Source of the DNA: a bacterium
GTDB lineage: Bacteria > Armatimonadota > Chthonomonadetes > Chthonomonadales > Chthonomonadaceae
Assembly: GCA_900299305.1 (NCBI GenBank)
Contig: OMJJ01000278.1
Coordinates: forward strand, 1-56,976
Reading direction: 5' to 3'
Length of the DNA stretch: 56,976 nt
How positions within the stretch are numbered: the first letter of the stretch is position 1; every line of letters starts with the position of its first letter. The notes beneath the pieces were generated by a model. It was given only the letters and a program-made list of their open reading frames with translations, was not told the origin of the DNA and made no database searches. Made by a program: the position numbers and the translations under genes. Below, piece after piece: positions 42,665 to 51,543 of this stretch.

Positions 42665-43495
42665 ATGGCTTACAAACTACGTTTACTATCGGTTTTGGGT
42701 TTGGGAGCGTTGGTACTGTTTGCGCCCACATTGGCAAAGGCGCAAAAACTAGAGGAAGAGGACGACAGCAAAGCGGTTGCCTCGCATCCGACCTACCTCA
42801 TCAATATCGACACGCCCTATATGCCGCATAAGGGGCATATTCACTTTAGCGCAGACGTGCGCCCCTTCGGAACCGCCGAAAACAACACCTACTCTACGCT
42901 AGGACTGGAGTACGGTTTTAGTAGTACTATGGCACTGATGTTTCGAGCAGGGGGCGCAAGCCGACAACTTATTACCCCTGGGGCGGTTCCACTTCTGGCA
43001 GGGGGGCGCGAATACGAGGCGGGAGTGCGTTGGATGTGGAACCAGAAAAGAGATATGCTGTTTGGGGTACAGGGAAGCCTGCTTATACCCACCAGCCGCC
43101 CCGACAACCGAGCTGCAATCGGCGGAGAGGCGATGCTTGGCAAGAAGTTTGGCAACAACATCATGCTCTACTTTACTCCCAAAGCGACTTTTGGTTCTGC
43201 GCTACTCGCCACACTCGGCGGGGGAGTTCAGTTCCAGTTCGAGCCGAATATCGCCATTATCGGCGATGTGCAGATTCCGATTATCGGGCAGAACGGCTTC
43301 AATACTACCAGCGGAGACACCATCAAGAAAGAGCTATGGGGCTTGGGGCTTCGCTATAACCCCTCGGTGTTTCGCGGCAAAGCCAGCCTCGATTTGGGTG
43401 TTACCAATGGGGTAGGGCGTACTCTAGGGCTATCTACCTACAGTGCAACCGCAGGCAGTGCGGCGTTCTACTTTAGCGTCAATCTGCGCCCATAA
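42665..43495 (+). CDS. Exported beta-rich protein, probably an outer-membrane barrel
   Basis: A 276-residue protein; the ATG at 42665 follows GGAGAG. It begins with a signal peptide (LRLLSVLGLGALVLFAPTLAKA). The mature part alternates polar and hydrophobic residues with aromatic girdles (HIHFSADVRPFG, TLGLEYGFSSTMALMFRAGG, GVQFQFEPNIAIIGDVQI) and ends in Phe-containing SAAFYFSVNLRP. That pattern fits a small beta barrel in the outer membrane. No named family is recognised. It lies between the oxidoreductase and cmk on the same strand. Confidence 0.65.
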   Translation: MAYKLRLLSVLGLGALVLFAPTLAKAQKLEEEDDSKAVASHPTYLINIDTPYMPHKGHIHFSADVRPFGTAENNTYSTLGLEYGFSSTMALMFRAGGASRQLITPGAVPLLAGGREYEAGVRWMWNQKRDMLFGVQGSLLIPTSRPDNRAAIGGEAMLGKKFGNNIMLYFTPKATFGSALLATLGGGVQFQFEPNIAIIGDVQIPIIGQNGFNTTSGDTIKKELWGLGLRYNPSVFRGKASLDLGVTNGVGRTLGLSTYSATAGSAAFYFSVNLRP

Positions 43496-43519
43496 GCCAA
43501 AAGGAATAGAGGAGAGAGG

Positions 43520-44206
43520 ATGGCGTTTACCGTTGCCATAGATGGTCCGGCAGGGGCAGGGAAAAGCACCGTAGCGCGGCGTGTTGCCAAAGCACTAGGG
43601 TTTACCTACATAGATACGGGGGCGATGTACCGCTCTATTGCGCTACAAGTACTAGAACAGAGTATCGACCCCGAAGCGATAGAGACCGTGAGCGACCTCG
43701 CGCATGGCTCGGCTATCTTCCTCTCTCCTTTGGATAGTATGGGAAATCAGAAGGTCTGTGTTGGGGGGCGTGATGTAACACAGGAGATTCGTACCCCCGA
43801 AGTGTCTCAAATGACCTCTCGCATCTCGGCGATACCGGAGGTGCGTAGCGCGATGGTAGAGCTACAACGTAGCATTAGCCGCCAAAGTGAGCATGGGGTG
43901 GTGCTAGAGGGGCGAGACATCGGGACAGTGGTGTTCCCCCAGGCAGAGGTGAAGATATTTCTTACTGCCAGTGCCGAAGAGCGGGCGCAACGGCGTTTTC
44001 AGGAGTTACAGGCAAAAGGAATCGAGATGCGCTTTGAGATGGTGCTTGCCGAACAGATAGAGCGGGATGAACGCGACTCGCAACGTGCCGCTTCTCCCCT
44101 CAAAATTGCCGACGACGCGCACTACCTTATGACCGATGGATTGACTATTGAGCAGGTTGTACAGAAGATAGTCGATATGTGTACAGATAAGGGGTATGGC
44201 GCATAA
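43520..44206 (+). CDS. cmk: Cytidylate kinase
   Basis: A 228-residue nucleoside monophosphate kinase that phosphorylates CMP and dCMP. The P-loop is IDGPAGAGKSTVARRVAKA, followed by YIDTGAMYRSIALQV, the CMP-site EGRDIGTVVFPQAEVKIFLTA and the lid RDERDSQRAASPL. The length fits the bacterial family. Its stop overlaps the start of plsC (TAATG at 44204-44208), the common cmk-plsC arrangement. GGAGAGAGG precedes the ATG. Confidence 0.95.
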   Translation: MAFTVAIDGPAGAGKSTVARRVAKALGFTYIDTGAMYRSIALQVLEQSIDPEAIETVSDLAHGSAIFLSPLDSMGNQKVCVGGRDVTQEIRTPEVSQMTSRISAIPEVRSAMVELQRSISRQSEHGVVLEGRDIGTVVFPQAEVKIFLTASAEERAQRRFQELQAKGIEMRFEMVLAEQIERDERDSQRAASPLKIADDAHYLMTDGLTIEQVVQKIVDMCTDKGYGA

Positions 44207-44913
44207 TGAACAAAACCCCTCCCAAAACCTCTCCCATTCCCACACGTTTAGACCACCGAATAGGGCATTTTGCGCTAGGGATTATCACGCGCATTTTCTT
44301 TGGAACGTATGGGCGTATGCGGGTACTTGGTACAGAGAACATCCCCAAAACGGGCGCACTTATTTTTGCGGCGAACCATGCCAGTTATCTCGACCCACTG
44401 GTAGGCTGGTCTGCGATATGGGGACACCGTTTGATGATAGGAGTGGCACGCCATGAGATATGGAAGAACCGTTTTGTCGCTTATGTACTAACCTGCATGG
44501 GGTCGATACCCGTACATCGCCATAAAGCCGATGTTGCGATGTTGCGGCAGTGCTTAGAGGTACTAGGCAAGGGCGAGACGGTTGGTATATTTCCAGAGGG
44601 AACCCGTACCTACGATGGGCTACTAAACCCCGCAGAGCCAGGGCTAGGGCTACTCTACCATAAGAGCCAAGCCCCCATTGTTCCCGTTGCCCTCATAGGT
44701 ACTTACGAGATGTTTCCGCGGGGGGCAAAAATGCTGAAACGCGCTCGGCTTACGGTTATCATGGGGACTCCGCTTACCTTTTCAAAAGAGACCTCTCGCG
44801 AAGAGATAGGGGAAGTGGTAATGCGCGAAATTGCGAAGCTAATGACCGAGAATGGCAAGCCTACTCTGCCACCTACCCCCGAACGCGCCGCTCTACTCCC
44901 CAAAGGAGAATAA
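44206..44913 (+). CDS. plsC: 1-acyl-sn-glycerol-3-phosphate acyltransferase
   Basis: A 235-residue membrane-associated acyltransferase that makes phosphatidic acid for phospholipids. The catalytic HX4D is in AANHASYLDPLVGW and the glycerol-phosphate site in GIFPEGTRTYDG. An N-terminal hydrophobic helix (FALGIITRIFFGTYG) would hold it at the inner face of the membrane. It is coupled to cmk by an overlap of one base. upp follows after 26 bases. Confidence 0.92.
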   Translation: MNKTPPKTSPIPTRLDHRIGHFALGIITRIFFGTYGRMRVLGTENIPKTGALIFAANHASYLDPLVGWSAIWGHRLMIGVARHEIWKNRFVAYVLTCMGSIPVHRHKADVAMLRQCLEVLGKGETVGIFPEGTRTYDGLLNPAEPGLGLLYHKSQAPIVPVALIGTYEMFPRGAKMLKRARLTVIMGTPLTFSKETSREEIGEVVMREIAKLMTENGKPTLPPTPERAALLPKGE

Positions 44914-44939
44914 CCCGCATTGATTAGGAGGTTTCATCT

Positions 44940-45557
44940 ATGTCGCTAACTGTTACAGAGCACGCTCTCGTCTTGCATATTCTTACTCAACTACGCGACG
45001 AAAACACTCCTCACGAAGCGTACTTCTCCCTTACTCATACCCTCTCTCGGATACTACTGATAGAGGCAACCCGCTATCTCCCCCTTGCCTCCTTTCCGAT
45101 GCGTACCCCCATGGAAGAGACCACTGGCGCACGGATATCGAAGCCGATTGTCCTCGTGCCGATTTTACGGGCGGGTTTGGGAATGCTCTCTGCTGCAACC
45201 GAACTACTCCCTAGCGCAAAGATAGGCTTTTTGGGGTTGCAACGCAACGAAACCACCGCCATAGCCGAATCCTACTACTGTAAACTGCCCGAAATGGTAA
45301 GTGCTACCGCCATCATCCTCGACCCCATGCTTGCCACAGGAGGCTCAGCAGAACAAGCCATTGTGCGCCTTATGACCGAAGGAGTGGAGGAGATTATTCT
45401 GGTATGTGCCGTTGCCTCACCGGAGGGTGTGGAGTACCTTACAGAGCATTTCCCTGATGTGCATATCGTGGTAGGTGCGCTGGATAGATGCTTAAACGCA
45501 CAAAAATATATCCTGCCCGGCTTGGGAGATTTTGGGGATAGACTATTTGGCACGTAG
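44940..45557 (+). CDS. upp: Uracil phosphoribosyltransferase
   Basis: A 205-residue pyrimidine-salvage enzyme that makes UMP from uracil and PRPP. The PRPP-binding loop is ILDPMLATGGSAEQAI, with the family segments LVPILRAGLGMLSAATELLP and YYCKLPEM before it and the C-terminal PGLGDFGDRLFGT carrying the uracil site. AGGAGG precedes the ATG. Its length fits UPRTases. Confidence 0.94.
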   Translation: MSLTVTEHALVLHILTQLRDENTPHEAYFSLTHTLSRILLIEATRYLPLASFPMRTPMEETTGARISKPIVLVPILRAGLGMLSAATELLPSAKIGFLGLQRNETTAIAESYYCKLPEMVSATAIILDPMLATGGSAEQAIVRLMTEGVEEIILVCAVASPEGVEYLTEHFPDVHIVVGALDRCLNAQKYILPGLGDFGDRLFGT

Positions 45558-45572
45558 ATTCTAGGGAAGATA

Positions 45573-45581
45573 TGCTATAAT
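45573..45581 (+). promoter_or_regulatory. Extended -10 promoter element for the macro-domain gene
   Basis: TGC-TATAAT at 45573-45581 is an extended -10 (TGnTATAAT). No good -35 is needed with this class and none is obvious. The start would be near 45588, giving a leader of about 83 bases that contains a short TCGAAC/GTTCGA dyad before AGGAGG. Confidence 0.55.
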
Positions 45582-45670
45582 CCTAATAGTTAGGGTTCAG
45601 TGGGCTTCCCCTGTACCTGTAGATTTCTGCTCGAACGCCGTTTTGGGTTCGACGTTTTAGGAGGCAACGA

Positions 45671-46495
45671 TTGAAGCGCATCTCTGCACGACGGATACTC
45701 TTATCCGCGTTACTGGTATCCAGCCTGTTTGCCCTCTCAGGGTGTACTGGAACGGTCTATAACGATAGAGTTCCTGTTCCTGGTCTCTCTGAAGGCATCT
45801 ATACGCACTATATCTTTCAGGCAGTTCTGTTCCACCTGTTACAAGTTCCCATTATCGGTGTAGTGTTGTGGCTTTGCTGGCGTGTGCTGTTTCCACCTTA
45901 CTATAAGGTACGCACCAAAGGGTTGAGCATAGAGTTATGGGTTTCTAAACGTAAGTTTCCTTGGGCTTCGCTCTCTCAGGGCTTTATTGTTCCTGTTGCC
46001 CCCGACCTCAAGATGAACTTTGGATCCGCAAAAATCGCACGAGACTGGGGCGCAAACCGCGCTCAGTACGAGGCAGAAGAGGTGGCACCCCTTCGACCCG
46101 GCGACGCTTTCATCGGTTCTGGGGCGCGTTATCGTTGGAAGCACACGGCTCTTGCTGTTATCTTCGATGAACAGAAGCGTACCAATACCGAACTGCTTAC
46201 CCAAGCCCTACGTACTGCGATAGCCAAACTCTCCGCAGAAGAGGTTACTTCTGCTCTTATCCCCGACCTTACGGATAACCTTATCGCACAACCGAACTGG
46301 ATAACAGACGAACAGCGCGAAGAGACCGCCCGTAAAACTGCCCGCATGATGCTGGATGCCCTTGTAAACGCAAACAGCGACCTCAAAGTAGCGCGTATCT
46401 GGGTGTTCGATCCGCGTAACCGCGATATTTTTGCGGAAGAGATGGAGAAGTGGCAAGAGGAGTACGACGCAAAGACCTCTGCACAGTCCGCATAA
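45671..46495 (+). CDS. Membrane-anchored macro-domain-like protein (probable lipoprotein)
   Basis: A 274-residue protein starting at TTG 45671 after AGGAGG. The N-terminus has a lipobox-like LFALSGC and a second hydrophobic helix (about 50-70: LLQVPIIGVVLWLCWRVLF). From about residue 100, DLKMNFGSAKIARDWGANRAQ, then PLRPGDAFIGSGARYRWKHTA and LLTQALRTAIAKLSAEEV, follow the macro-domain pattern, a fold that binds ADP-ribose. The Asn in MNFG would contact the ligand. The C-terminal helix is charged. Whether the domain faces the cytoplasm depends on which N-terminal segment is used. No ADP-ribosyltransferase is adjacent. Confidence 0.6.
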   Translation: MKRISARRILLSALLVSSLFALSGCTGTVYNDRVPVPGLSEGIYTHYIFQAVLFHLLQVPIIGVVLWLCWRVLFPPYYKVRTKGLSIELWVSKRKFPWASLSQGFIVPVAPDLKMNFGSAKIARDWGANRAQYEAEEVAPLRPGDAFIGSGARYRWKHTALAVIFDEQKRTNTELLTQALRTAIAKLSAEEVTSALIPDLTDNLIAQPNWITDEQREETARKTARMMLDALVNANSDLKVARIWVFDPRNRDIFAEEMEKWQEEYDAKTSAQSA

Positions 46496-46520
46496 CGTTT
46501 GCGGTATCAATCCAATAGAA

Positions 46521-46556
46521 GGGGGCAGATGCACCACTGCATCCGCCCCCTCTTTT
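46521..46556 (+). terminator. Rho-independent terminator after the macro-domain gene
   Basis: GGGGGC-A-GATGCA pairs with TGCATC-C-GCCCCC around a CCAC loop (46521-46550) and is followed by TCTTTT. It separates the macro-domain gene from tpx. Confidence 0.85.
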
Positions 46557-46599
46557 CTACGGTACTCATAACCCAAAATAACTAGGAGATAGAACCTCT

Positions 46600-47112
46600 A
46601 TGGCAGGAAACACCGTCACCTTCAAAGGCAACCCCCTCTCTCTGGAAGGCAATACGCTTCAAGCGGGAGAGAAAGCCCCCGATTTTACGCTTCAAAGCCG
46701 CTCTTTGGCGGACATTAACTTGGCAACCTACGCGGGGAAAACCCTGATTCTCTCGGTAGTCCCCTCTCTTGATACCTCTGTCTGTGCACTTCAGACCAAG
46801 AAGTTCAACGAGAAAGCCGCCCAACTTCCCGATAGCGTTGCAGTGCTAACCGTAAGTACCGACCTTCCCTTCGCGCAAGGACGCTTTTGCGGGGCAGAGG
46901 GTATCGACAAACTAGAGACCGCTTCCGACCACCGCGATACCAACTTTGGGAAGGCGTATGGCGTTCTCATCGCAGAGGGTGCGCTTGCCCGTATCCTCAC
47001 CAGAGCCATCTTTGTCGTCAATCCTGAAGGTGTTCTTAGCCATGTAGAGTATGTTTCGGAAGTGACGCACGAACCGGACTACGAGGCGGCACTAAACGCC
47101 ATAAACGCCTAA
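46600..47112 (+). CDS. tpx: Thiol peroxidase
   Basis: A 170-residue atypical two-cysteine peroxiredoxin. The peroxidatic Cys is in PSLDTSVCALQTKKFNEKA and the resolving Cys in LPFAQGRFCGAEGIDKLET, both at usual family positions. It reduces hydrogen peroxide and organic hydroperoxides with electrons from thioredoxin. No thioredoxin gene is near. It follows a clear terminator, so it should have its own promoter in 46557-46599. Confidence 0.95.
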   Translation: MAGNTVTFKGNPLSLEGNTLQAGEKAPDFTLQSRSLADINLATYAGKTLILSVVPSLDTSVCALQTKKFNEKAAQLPDSVAVLTVSTDLPFAQGRFCGAEGIDKLETASDHRDTNFGKAYGVLIAEGALARILTRAIFVVNPEGVLSHVEYVSEVTHEPDYEAALNAINA

Positions 47113-47141
47113 CAACAAGTGAGTAGGGGGTAGCAGTAGCC

Positions 47142-48386
47142 ATGAAAAGGCAATGGGTAAGAGTGCTTGTCTGTCTTTTTCTGATACTGCTACCCTGCTT
47201 TGTTTTTGCACAGGCTCCTGTGCCTCCTCTACGTATCGACCCCTTTACTCCCCATATCCCTGCCCGTGCTATCGCTTATCAGCGGCTACATCGTGTTATC
47301 AACCTTACGGGGATAGCGTGGAGCATTGGGGGACTGTGGCTGTTTATACGGCTTGGAGTAAGCACCCGACTGCGTACTACGCTCTACCGCCTTCTAAAAC
47401 GCCCCCTACCCCAAGAAGAGAGTACTCCCACGTTTCGTGTGCTTGCACTCTATAGCGTGGTTTTTCTTGTGATTGTAAGGCTGTGGAGTTTGCCGTTTGG
47501 GTTGGCGAACAGGGCAGTAGAGGCGCACTACGGTTTTGGTAGGCAGAGTTTGGGCGGCTACTTTGCCGATATTCTGATGGGCTTGCTGCTAGAACTACCT
47601 CTAATTCCCCTCGTTTGGGGCGGTTACTGGCTTTTTGTGCGCTCTCCGCGTCACTGGTGGCAGTGGGCTTGGGGGCTACTGACTCCCCTTCTCCTCTTTC
47701 AGTTTGTTATTCAGCCTGTCGTTATCTCCCCCCTCTACAACCACTACACTCCGCTCCCCGAATCTCCTCTAAGGCAGGATATTTTGGCACTTGCAAGTAG
47801 AGCGGGAATCCCAGAGACACGGGTGTTTGTGGAGGATACCAGCAAGCGAACGGCTCATGTAAATGCTTATGTGATAGGTTTGGGAATGAGCCGGCGCATT
47901 GTGCTAAACGACACGGGCTTAAAGGAACTGCCCAAAGATGAGATGCTGGCAATGGTAGGGCATGAGATGGGACACTATGTAGAGGGGCATATCTGGATAT
48001 TTTTTGTGTGTAGTGTGTTTGGGGCAGGGTTTTTTCTGTGGTTCTTGGCAAAAGTACTGCCCTTACAAACCAAAAGGCTGTACCGTCTTGGTTTCGTAAC
48101 GCACACCACCGACCTCGCGGGCTTACCGAGTATACTTCTCACGATAAGCCTGTTTCTTCTTATACAGTATCCTGTTATCAATCTCACTTCGCGCTACTTG
48201 GAGCATCGCGCCGACGCTTTTGCGCTGAGGGTTACGCACCTAAACGAAGCGGCGGCACGACTACAGGTGGGATTTGCAGAGCGGGATTTTATCGACCCCG
48301 ACCCTCCACGTATTTTGCATTTGTGGTTTGGAACCCACCCAACGATTAAAGAGAGAATAGAGTTCGCGCTTACCGAGAAGGAGTAA
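47142..48386 (+). CDS. M48-family membrane zinc protease (Ste24/CAAX-protease-like)
   Basis: A 414-residue membrane protease. The N-terminal signal or first helix (VLVCLFLILLPCFVFA) is followed by several hydrophobic segments (about residues 45-65, 90-115, 135-195). The zinc site HEMGH is in LAMVGHEMGHYVEGHIW, and the third ligand Glu is probably in YLEHRADAFALRV. Upstream VFVEDTSKRTAHVNAYVIGLG is typical of Ste24-like enzymes. Such proteins cleave membrane or exported proteins. The last 17 bases overlap the end of the convergent gene at 48370-50013. Confidence 0.88.
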   Translation: MKRQWVRVLVCLFLILLPCFVFAQAPVPPLRIDPFTPHIPARAIAYQRLHRVINLTGIAWSIGGLWLFIRLGVSTRLRTTLYRLLKRPLPQEESTPTFRVLALYSVVFLVIVRLWSLPFGLANRAVEAHYGFGRQSLGGYFADILMGLLLELPLIPLVWGGYWLFVRSPRHWWQWAWGLLTPLLLFQFVIQPVVISPLYNHYTPLPESPLRQDILALASRAGIPETRVFVEDTSKRTAHVNAYVIGLGMSRRIVLNDTGLKELPKDEMLAMVGHEMGHYVEGHIWIFFVCSVFGAGFFLWFLAKVLPLQTKRLYRLGFVTHTTDLAGLPSILLTISLFLLIQYPVINLTSRYLEHRADAFALRVTHLNEAAARLQVGFAERDFIDPDPPRILHLWFGTHPTIKERIEFALTEKE

Positions 48387-50013
48387 TCGAGGAATCGGCG
48401 CGGAACGGGCGCATAGTGCGCGGTGAGAGTACCAGAGCAGGGGGAATCTCTAAGGCAGGTTTTCCGTTAGGGTCTCCACCCTCTACAATGCGGAACGGTT
48501 TGAGGTGTATCACTCCGCCGGGGCGTATCTCTATCCCGTCTTGGGTCTGGTTCTCTATTTTGAGTTGTTTTAGCCCATAACGGTAGCGTATATACTCTTC
48601 AGGGGTTTGGTTGTTTGATACTCTACGCCGTATTTCTAAAAACGTGAGTTGAACCTGATATATCCCTGGCGGAAAGTTTCCTAGTTGCCACTTCCCGCTC
48701 TCTCCGAAAAGAAGAGTAACTCCTTGTGCCTTCCCCGAAGGGTTTTGCGGGGTGATAGTCAGTCGCAAACGCCCCCCAGGAAGGGGCGCGTCTTCTACAA
48801 GGGTCTGCCCAGAGACCAGTGCGCCTCTTTGCCCCGTAGGCAGCGTAAAGGGGGCATTGGGTATAAAATCCGAAATTGGCGGCACATCCTGATAGAAGTG
48901 TGAGAAGAGATGAAGGCGCAACGCAAGCGGCTTTCCTTGATGGTGCGGAAAGGTGGGGAGAAGAAACAGCCCCGGTTCTCCATCCCAAACCCTAAACGGA
49001 CTCTCCATCTGCTCCTTGCCCCCCTGCTTTGTAAGAGAGAAGGTTCCTTCGATAACTCCATTCTTCGCCTCTTTGATACTCAGGATACAGTTCACCACTT
49101 CTTTCGACTCTCCTTTCGCCTCTTTGGGCAGGTGGAGGGTGAACTCATTGGGGTAGGATTGGGAGAGAATGAGGCGGGTAGGCTGGTTTATGGGGTCAGG
49201 TTCGGGGGCGTAGGGCGGAAACGGGTTTTTAACAAGAACAGCGTAAGGGCTGGTTAGGGACGCGGCTTCGGTACTGTTTTGGGGTTTGGTAAAGTGTTTT
49301 GTCTGTTCGTCCGAGAGGTAGCCTAGCGCGGCAGTGCCGTAGCAGTGCCTTTGGAGCGGAAGGAAAACGTTTTTTATTTGGAAGGGTAGTTTTTTACTCG
49401 TCCCCGATTTCGTCTTGAGAACCACTTCGCCGCTTACCGTGCGAAGCGTATCCGCCTTTTTGTCGGGTGCAGAGAGGCGAAACAGTTGCCCCAATCCTTT
49501 AGGAAAAGGAACAGGGGCTTTGTTCTCTTGAGTAGTGAGGGATTTTCCCTGACTGTCTACGGCAGTAATACTCTCGCCAAAGCCTTTGAGTGCTTTTTCT
49601 GCCCTCTCTGTAAGTGCCATCACTTGTAGGCTCAGTATCACTTGGTCGAGGGGAATATCTACTTCCGACAGGAGGTTCTGGTTGCTCATCGTGCCGATAA
49701 CTTGGCGCACCGAGACCACATACTCTCCTACTGTGGTAGCCATATTGGCGATGTAGCGGGGGGTGGGCTGAGGTCCCATCTCCTTGATGTTCGCTCGTTG
49801 CACCTCACCGCCGCCTTTTAAGGGAGATTCGCCACGCCTTATAGAGTTACTCGGACTGCCTTCCCGCCTACGATTCCGATTGGACAAAAATAGAATAGAC
49901 CCCAAGAGTATGGCAGCGACCATCGTCAGCGTGACAAAGCGATTGCCCCCCAAACTAGGCTGTTGCTTGAGGGTGTTGTGCCTACTCGGTTTGTGCTGTG
50001 GTCGTACTGCCAT
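48370..50013 (-). CDS. Membrane-anchored protein of unknown function
   Basis: A 547-residue protein with a basic N-terminus and one membrane helix (FVTLTMVAAILLGSILFLS, about residues 26-45), so most of it is outside the cytoplasm. The mature part is beta-rich and contains VTLLFGESGKWQLGNFPPGIYQVQLTF, which reads like a carboxypeptidase-regulatory or Cna-B fold, and a C-terminal basic stretch. No catalytic motif is seen. It converges with the M48 gene (17-base overlap) and starts 13 bases after tyrS ends, so it could be read from the tyrS promoter. Confidence 0.65.
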   Translation of the reverse strand: MAVRPQHKPSRHNTLKQQPSLGGNRFVTLTMVAAILLGSILFLSNRNRRREGSPSNSIRRGESPLKGGGEVQRANIKEMGPQPTPRYIANMATTVGEYVVSVRQVIGTMSNQNLLSEVDIPLDQVILSLQVMALTERAEKALKGFGESITAVDSQGKSLTTQENKAPVPFPKGLGQLFRLSAPDKKADTLRTVSGEVVLKTKSGTSKKLPFQIKNVFLPLQRHCYGTAALGYLSDEQTKHFTKPQNSTEAASLTSPYAVLVKNPFPPYAPEPDPINQPTRLILSQSYPNEFTLHLPKEAKGESKEVVNCILSIKEAKNGVIEGTFSLTKQGGKEQMESPFRVWDGEPGLFLLPTFPHHQGKPLALRLHLFSHFYQDVPPISDFIPNAPFTLPTGQRGALVSGQTLVEDAPLPGGRLRLTITPQNPSGKAQGVTLLFGESGKWQLGNFPPGIYQVQLTFLEIRRRVSNNQTPEEYIRYRYGLKQLKIENQTQDGIEIRPGGVIHLKPFRIVEGGDPNGKPALEIPPALVLSPRTMRPFRADSSITPSR

Positions 50014-50026
50014 GAGGGCTTAACCT

Positions 50027-51274
50027 CTATTTTGCAAGGCGCAGATACCGCTTTGCTCCTACTTTGAGAACCACACCGATAAGAGCCTCTTGAGAGTAGT
50101 CTGCCTTTACGTTGGTAACTTTTTCACCGTTCAGGCTTACTCCGCCTTGCTCTATGAGGCGGCGGGCATCTCCGGTTCCTTTTGCAATTTTCGCCTCTGC
50201 GAGTAGGCGGCATATCCATATCTTCTCTTCGGTTAGCCCGGCTTGGGTTAGCGAGAATTCGGGCATATCGGTAGGTATCTCACGGGCGGAGTGAACACGG
50301 TTCCACTCGTTATCTGCCTGTACTGCGGCATCTGCTCCGTGATAGATAGTGATGATTTCGCGGGCAAGCCTACGCTTTACGTCTTTGGGATTAGTCTCTC
50401 CCGTTTCAGCTTGTTTCAGTAGAGCGGCAATCTCCTCTTCGGGTACGTCGGTGCAGAGAATATAGTAGTCGCGCATCATGGTATCGGAGATAGACATGAG
50501 TTTGCCGAACATGGAGTCGGGGGTTTCTCGAATACCGACGTAGTTCCCAATAGATTTGCTCATCTTCTTCACGCCGTCCAAACCTACGAGTATCGGCATA
50601 AAGAGACCTATCTGCTGGTCTTGTCCCATCTCCTTTTGCAGTTCGCGCCCCGCAAGGATATTGAAGGTCTGGTCTTGCCCTCCCATCTCAATATCCGCCT
50701 CTATTGCCACCGAGTCGTAAGCCTGTGCAAGCGGGTAGAGGAGTTCGTGGAGGCTAATGGGTTGATGGGTGGCGTAGCGGTTTGCGAAGTCCTCACGTTG
50801 TAGGACTTGTGCTACCGTCATGCGGGAGGCGAGTTTTACGGTCTCGGCGAAGTCGAGTTTCCCTAGCCACTCCCCATTAAAGCGCACGAGCGTCTTCTCT
50901 CTGTCTAGTATTACGGAGAGTTGGTCTACATACGTTCTCGCATTGGCGTTAATTTCTTCGGCGGTGAGCATGGGGCGGGTTGCAGAGCGTCCGGAGGGGT
51001 CACCAATGAGGGCGGTATAGTCTCCGATGATAATAATGACCTGATGCCCTGCGTCCTGAAACTGGCGTAACTTGCGGAGTACCACCGCAAAGCCGAGATG
51101 GATGTCGGGGGCGGTGGGGTCTAGCCCTAGTTTGATATTAAGGGGCTTGCCCATCTTCTCTGCCTTCGCGAGTTTCTCTTCTAGCCCATTGGCGGGAACA
51201 ATGCCGCTTGTGCCGCGCTTGAGGCGGCTGACGAGGGCTTGTAACTCGGTAGATACGTTATTACTTGTCTCCAA
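50027..51274 (-). CDS. tyrS: Tyrosyl-tRNA synthetase
   Basis: A 415-residue class I synthetase charging tRNA-Tyr. HIGH-like PDIHLGFAVVLRK and KMSKS in VKKMSKSIGNYVGI are present, and the C-terminal S4 RNA-binding domain begins near ARRLIEQGGVSLNGEKV. A longer open frame to 51415 exists, but it runs through a palindromic repeat. TTG at 51272-51274, eight bases after AAGGA, gives the family-like start ETSNNVSTELQALVSRL. The leader carries no recognisable T-box. Confidence 0.93.
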   Translation of the reverse strand: METSNNVSTELQALVSRLKRGTSGIVPANGLEEKLAKAEKMGKPLNIKLGLDPTAPDIHLGFAVVLRKLRQFQDAGHQVIIIIGDYTALIGDPSGRSATRPMLTAEEINANARTYVDQLSVILDREKTLVRFNGEWLGKLDFAETVKLASRMTVAQVLQREDFANRYATHQPISLHELLYPLAQAYDSVAIEADIEMGGQDQTFNILAGRELQKEMGQDQQIGLFMPILVGLDGVKKMSKSIGNYVGIRETPDSMFGKLMSISDTMMRDYYILCTDVPEEEIAALLKQAETGETNPKDVKRRLAREIITIYHGADAAVQADNEWNRVHSAREIPTDMPEFSLTQAGLTEEKIWICRLLAEAKIAKGTGDARRLIEQGGVSLNGEKVTNVKADYSQEALIGVVLKVGAKRYLRLAK

Positions 51275-51364
51275 AACAGGTTTCCTTCTGATAAGTCTTT
51301 GGTGGTTTTTGGATTGCTTTGCTACAGGACAGATTGTTAGATTGGCGCAGTGCGTAAGGTGGTA

Positions 51365-51408
51365 GCCCTCATCACCAACCTCTTCTCCCAAGTTTGGGCG
51401 AAGAGGCG
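51365..51408. repeat. REP/MITE-like palindromic element in the tyrS leader
   Basis: CCTCTTC (51379-51385) pairs with GAAGAGG (51400-51406), and CCCA/TGGG inside, after a GCCCTCATCACCAA lead. The layout (GCCCTCAnCnCnAACCTCT, then CCCAAGTTTGGG) resembles intergenic repeats seen widely in bacteria. A related element lies at 26315-26352. If transcribed ahead of tyrS it would form a stable hairpin. Confidence 0.5.
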
Positions 51409-51485
51409 AATGCACAGTATAGTGAGGTAGTTACCTTTATGTACAGACGTACCTTGCTTGTAACGAGAACACCTTACTACTTTCT

Positions 51486-51525
51486 CTTTCTCCTAGAATT
51501 GGGAGAAAGATGTCCTGCAAGGACA
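51486..51525. other. Two tandem hairpins between trpA and tyrS
   Basis: CTTTCTCC (51486-51493) pairs with GGAGAAAG (51502-51509), and TGTCCT (51511-51516) pairs with AGGACA (51520-51525). They begin 19 bases after the trpA stop on the minus strand. Neither is followed by a long T run, so they may slow decay or mark the end of trpA mRNA rather than end transcription alone. Confidence 0.5.
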
Positions 51526-51543
51526 GAATGAGGGCGAGTACGC

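Noticed and set aside
51275-51415. N-terminal extension of tyrS
   Set aside because: It runs through a palindromic repeat, while the TTG at 51274 has the Shine-Dalgarno and the family-like start.
51275-51543. T-box riboswitch ahead of tyrS
   Set aside because: The region is structured, but the conserved T-box antiterminator (UGGNACCGCG-like) is absent on the minus strand and no terminator with a T run precedes the TTG.
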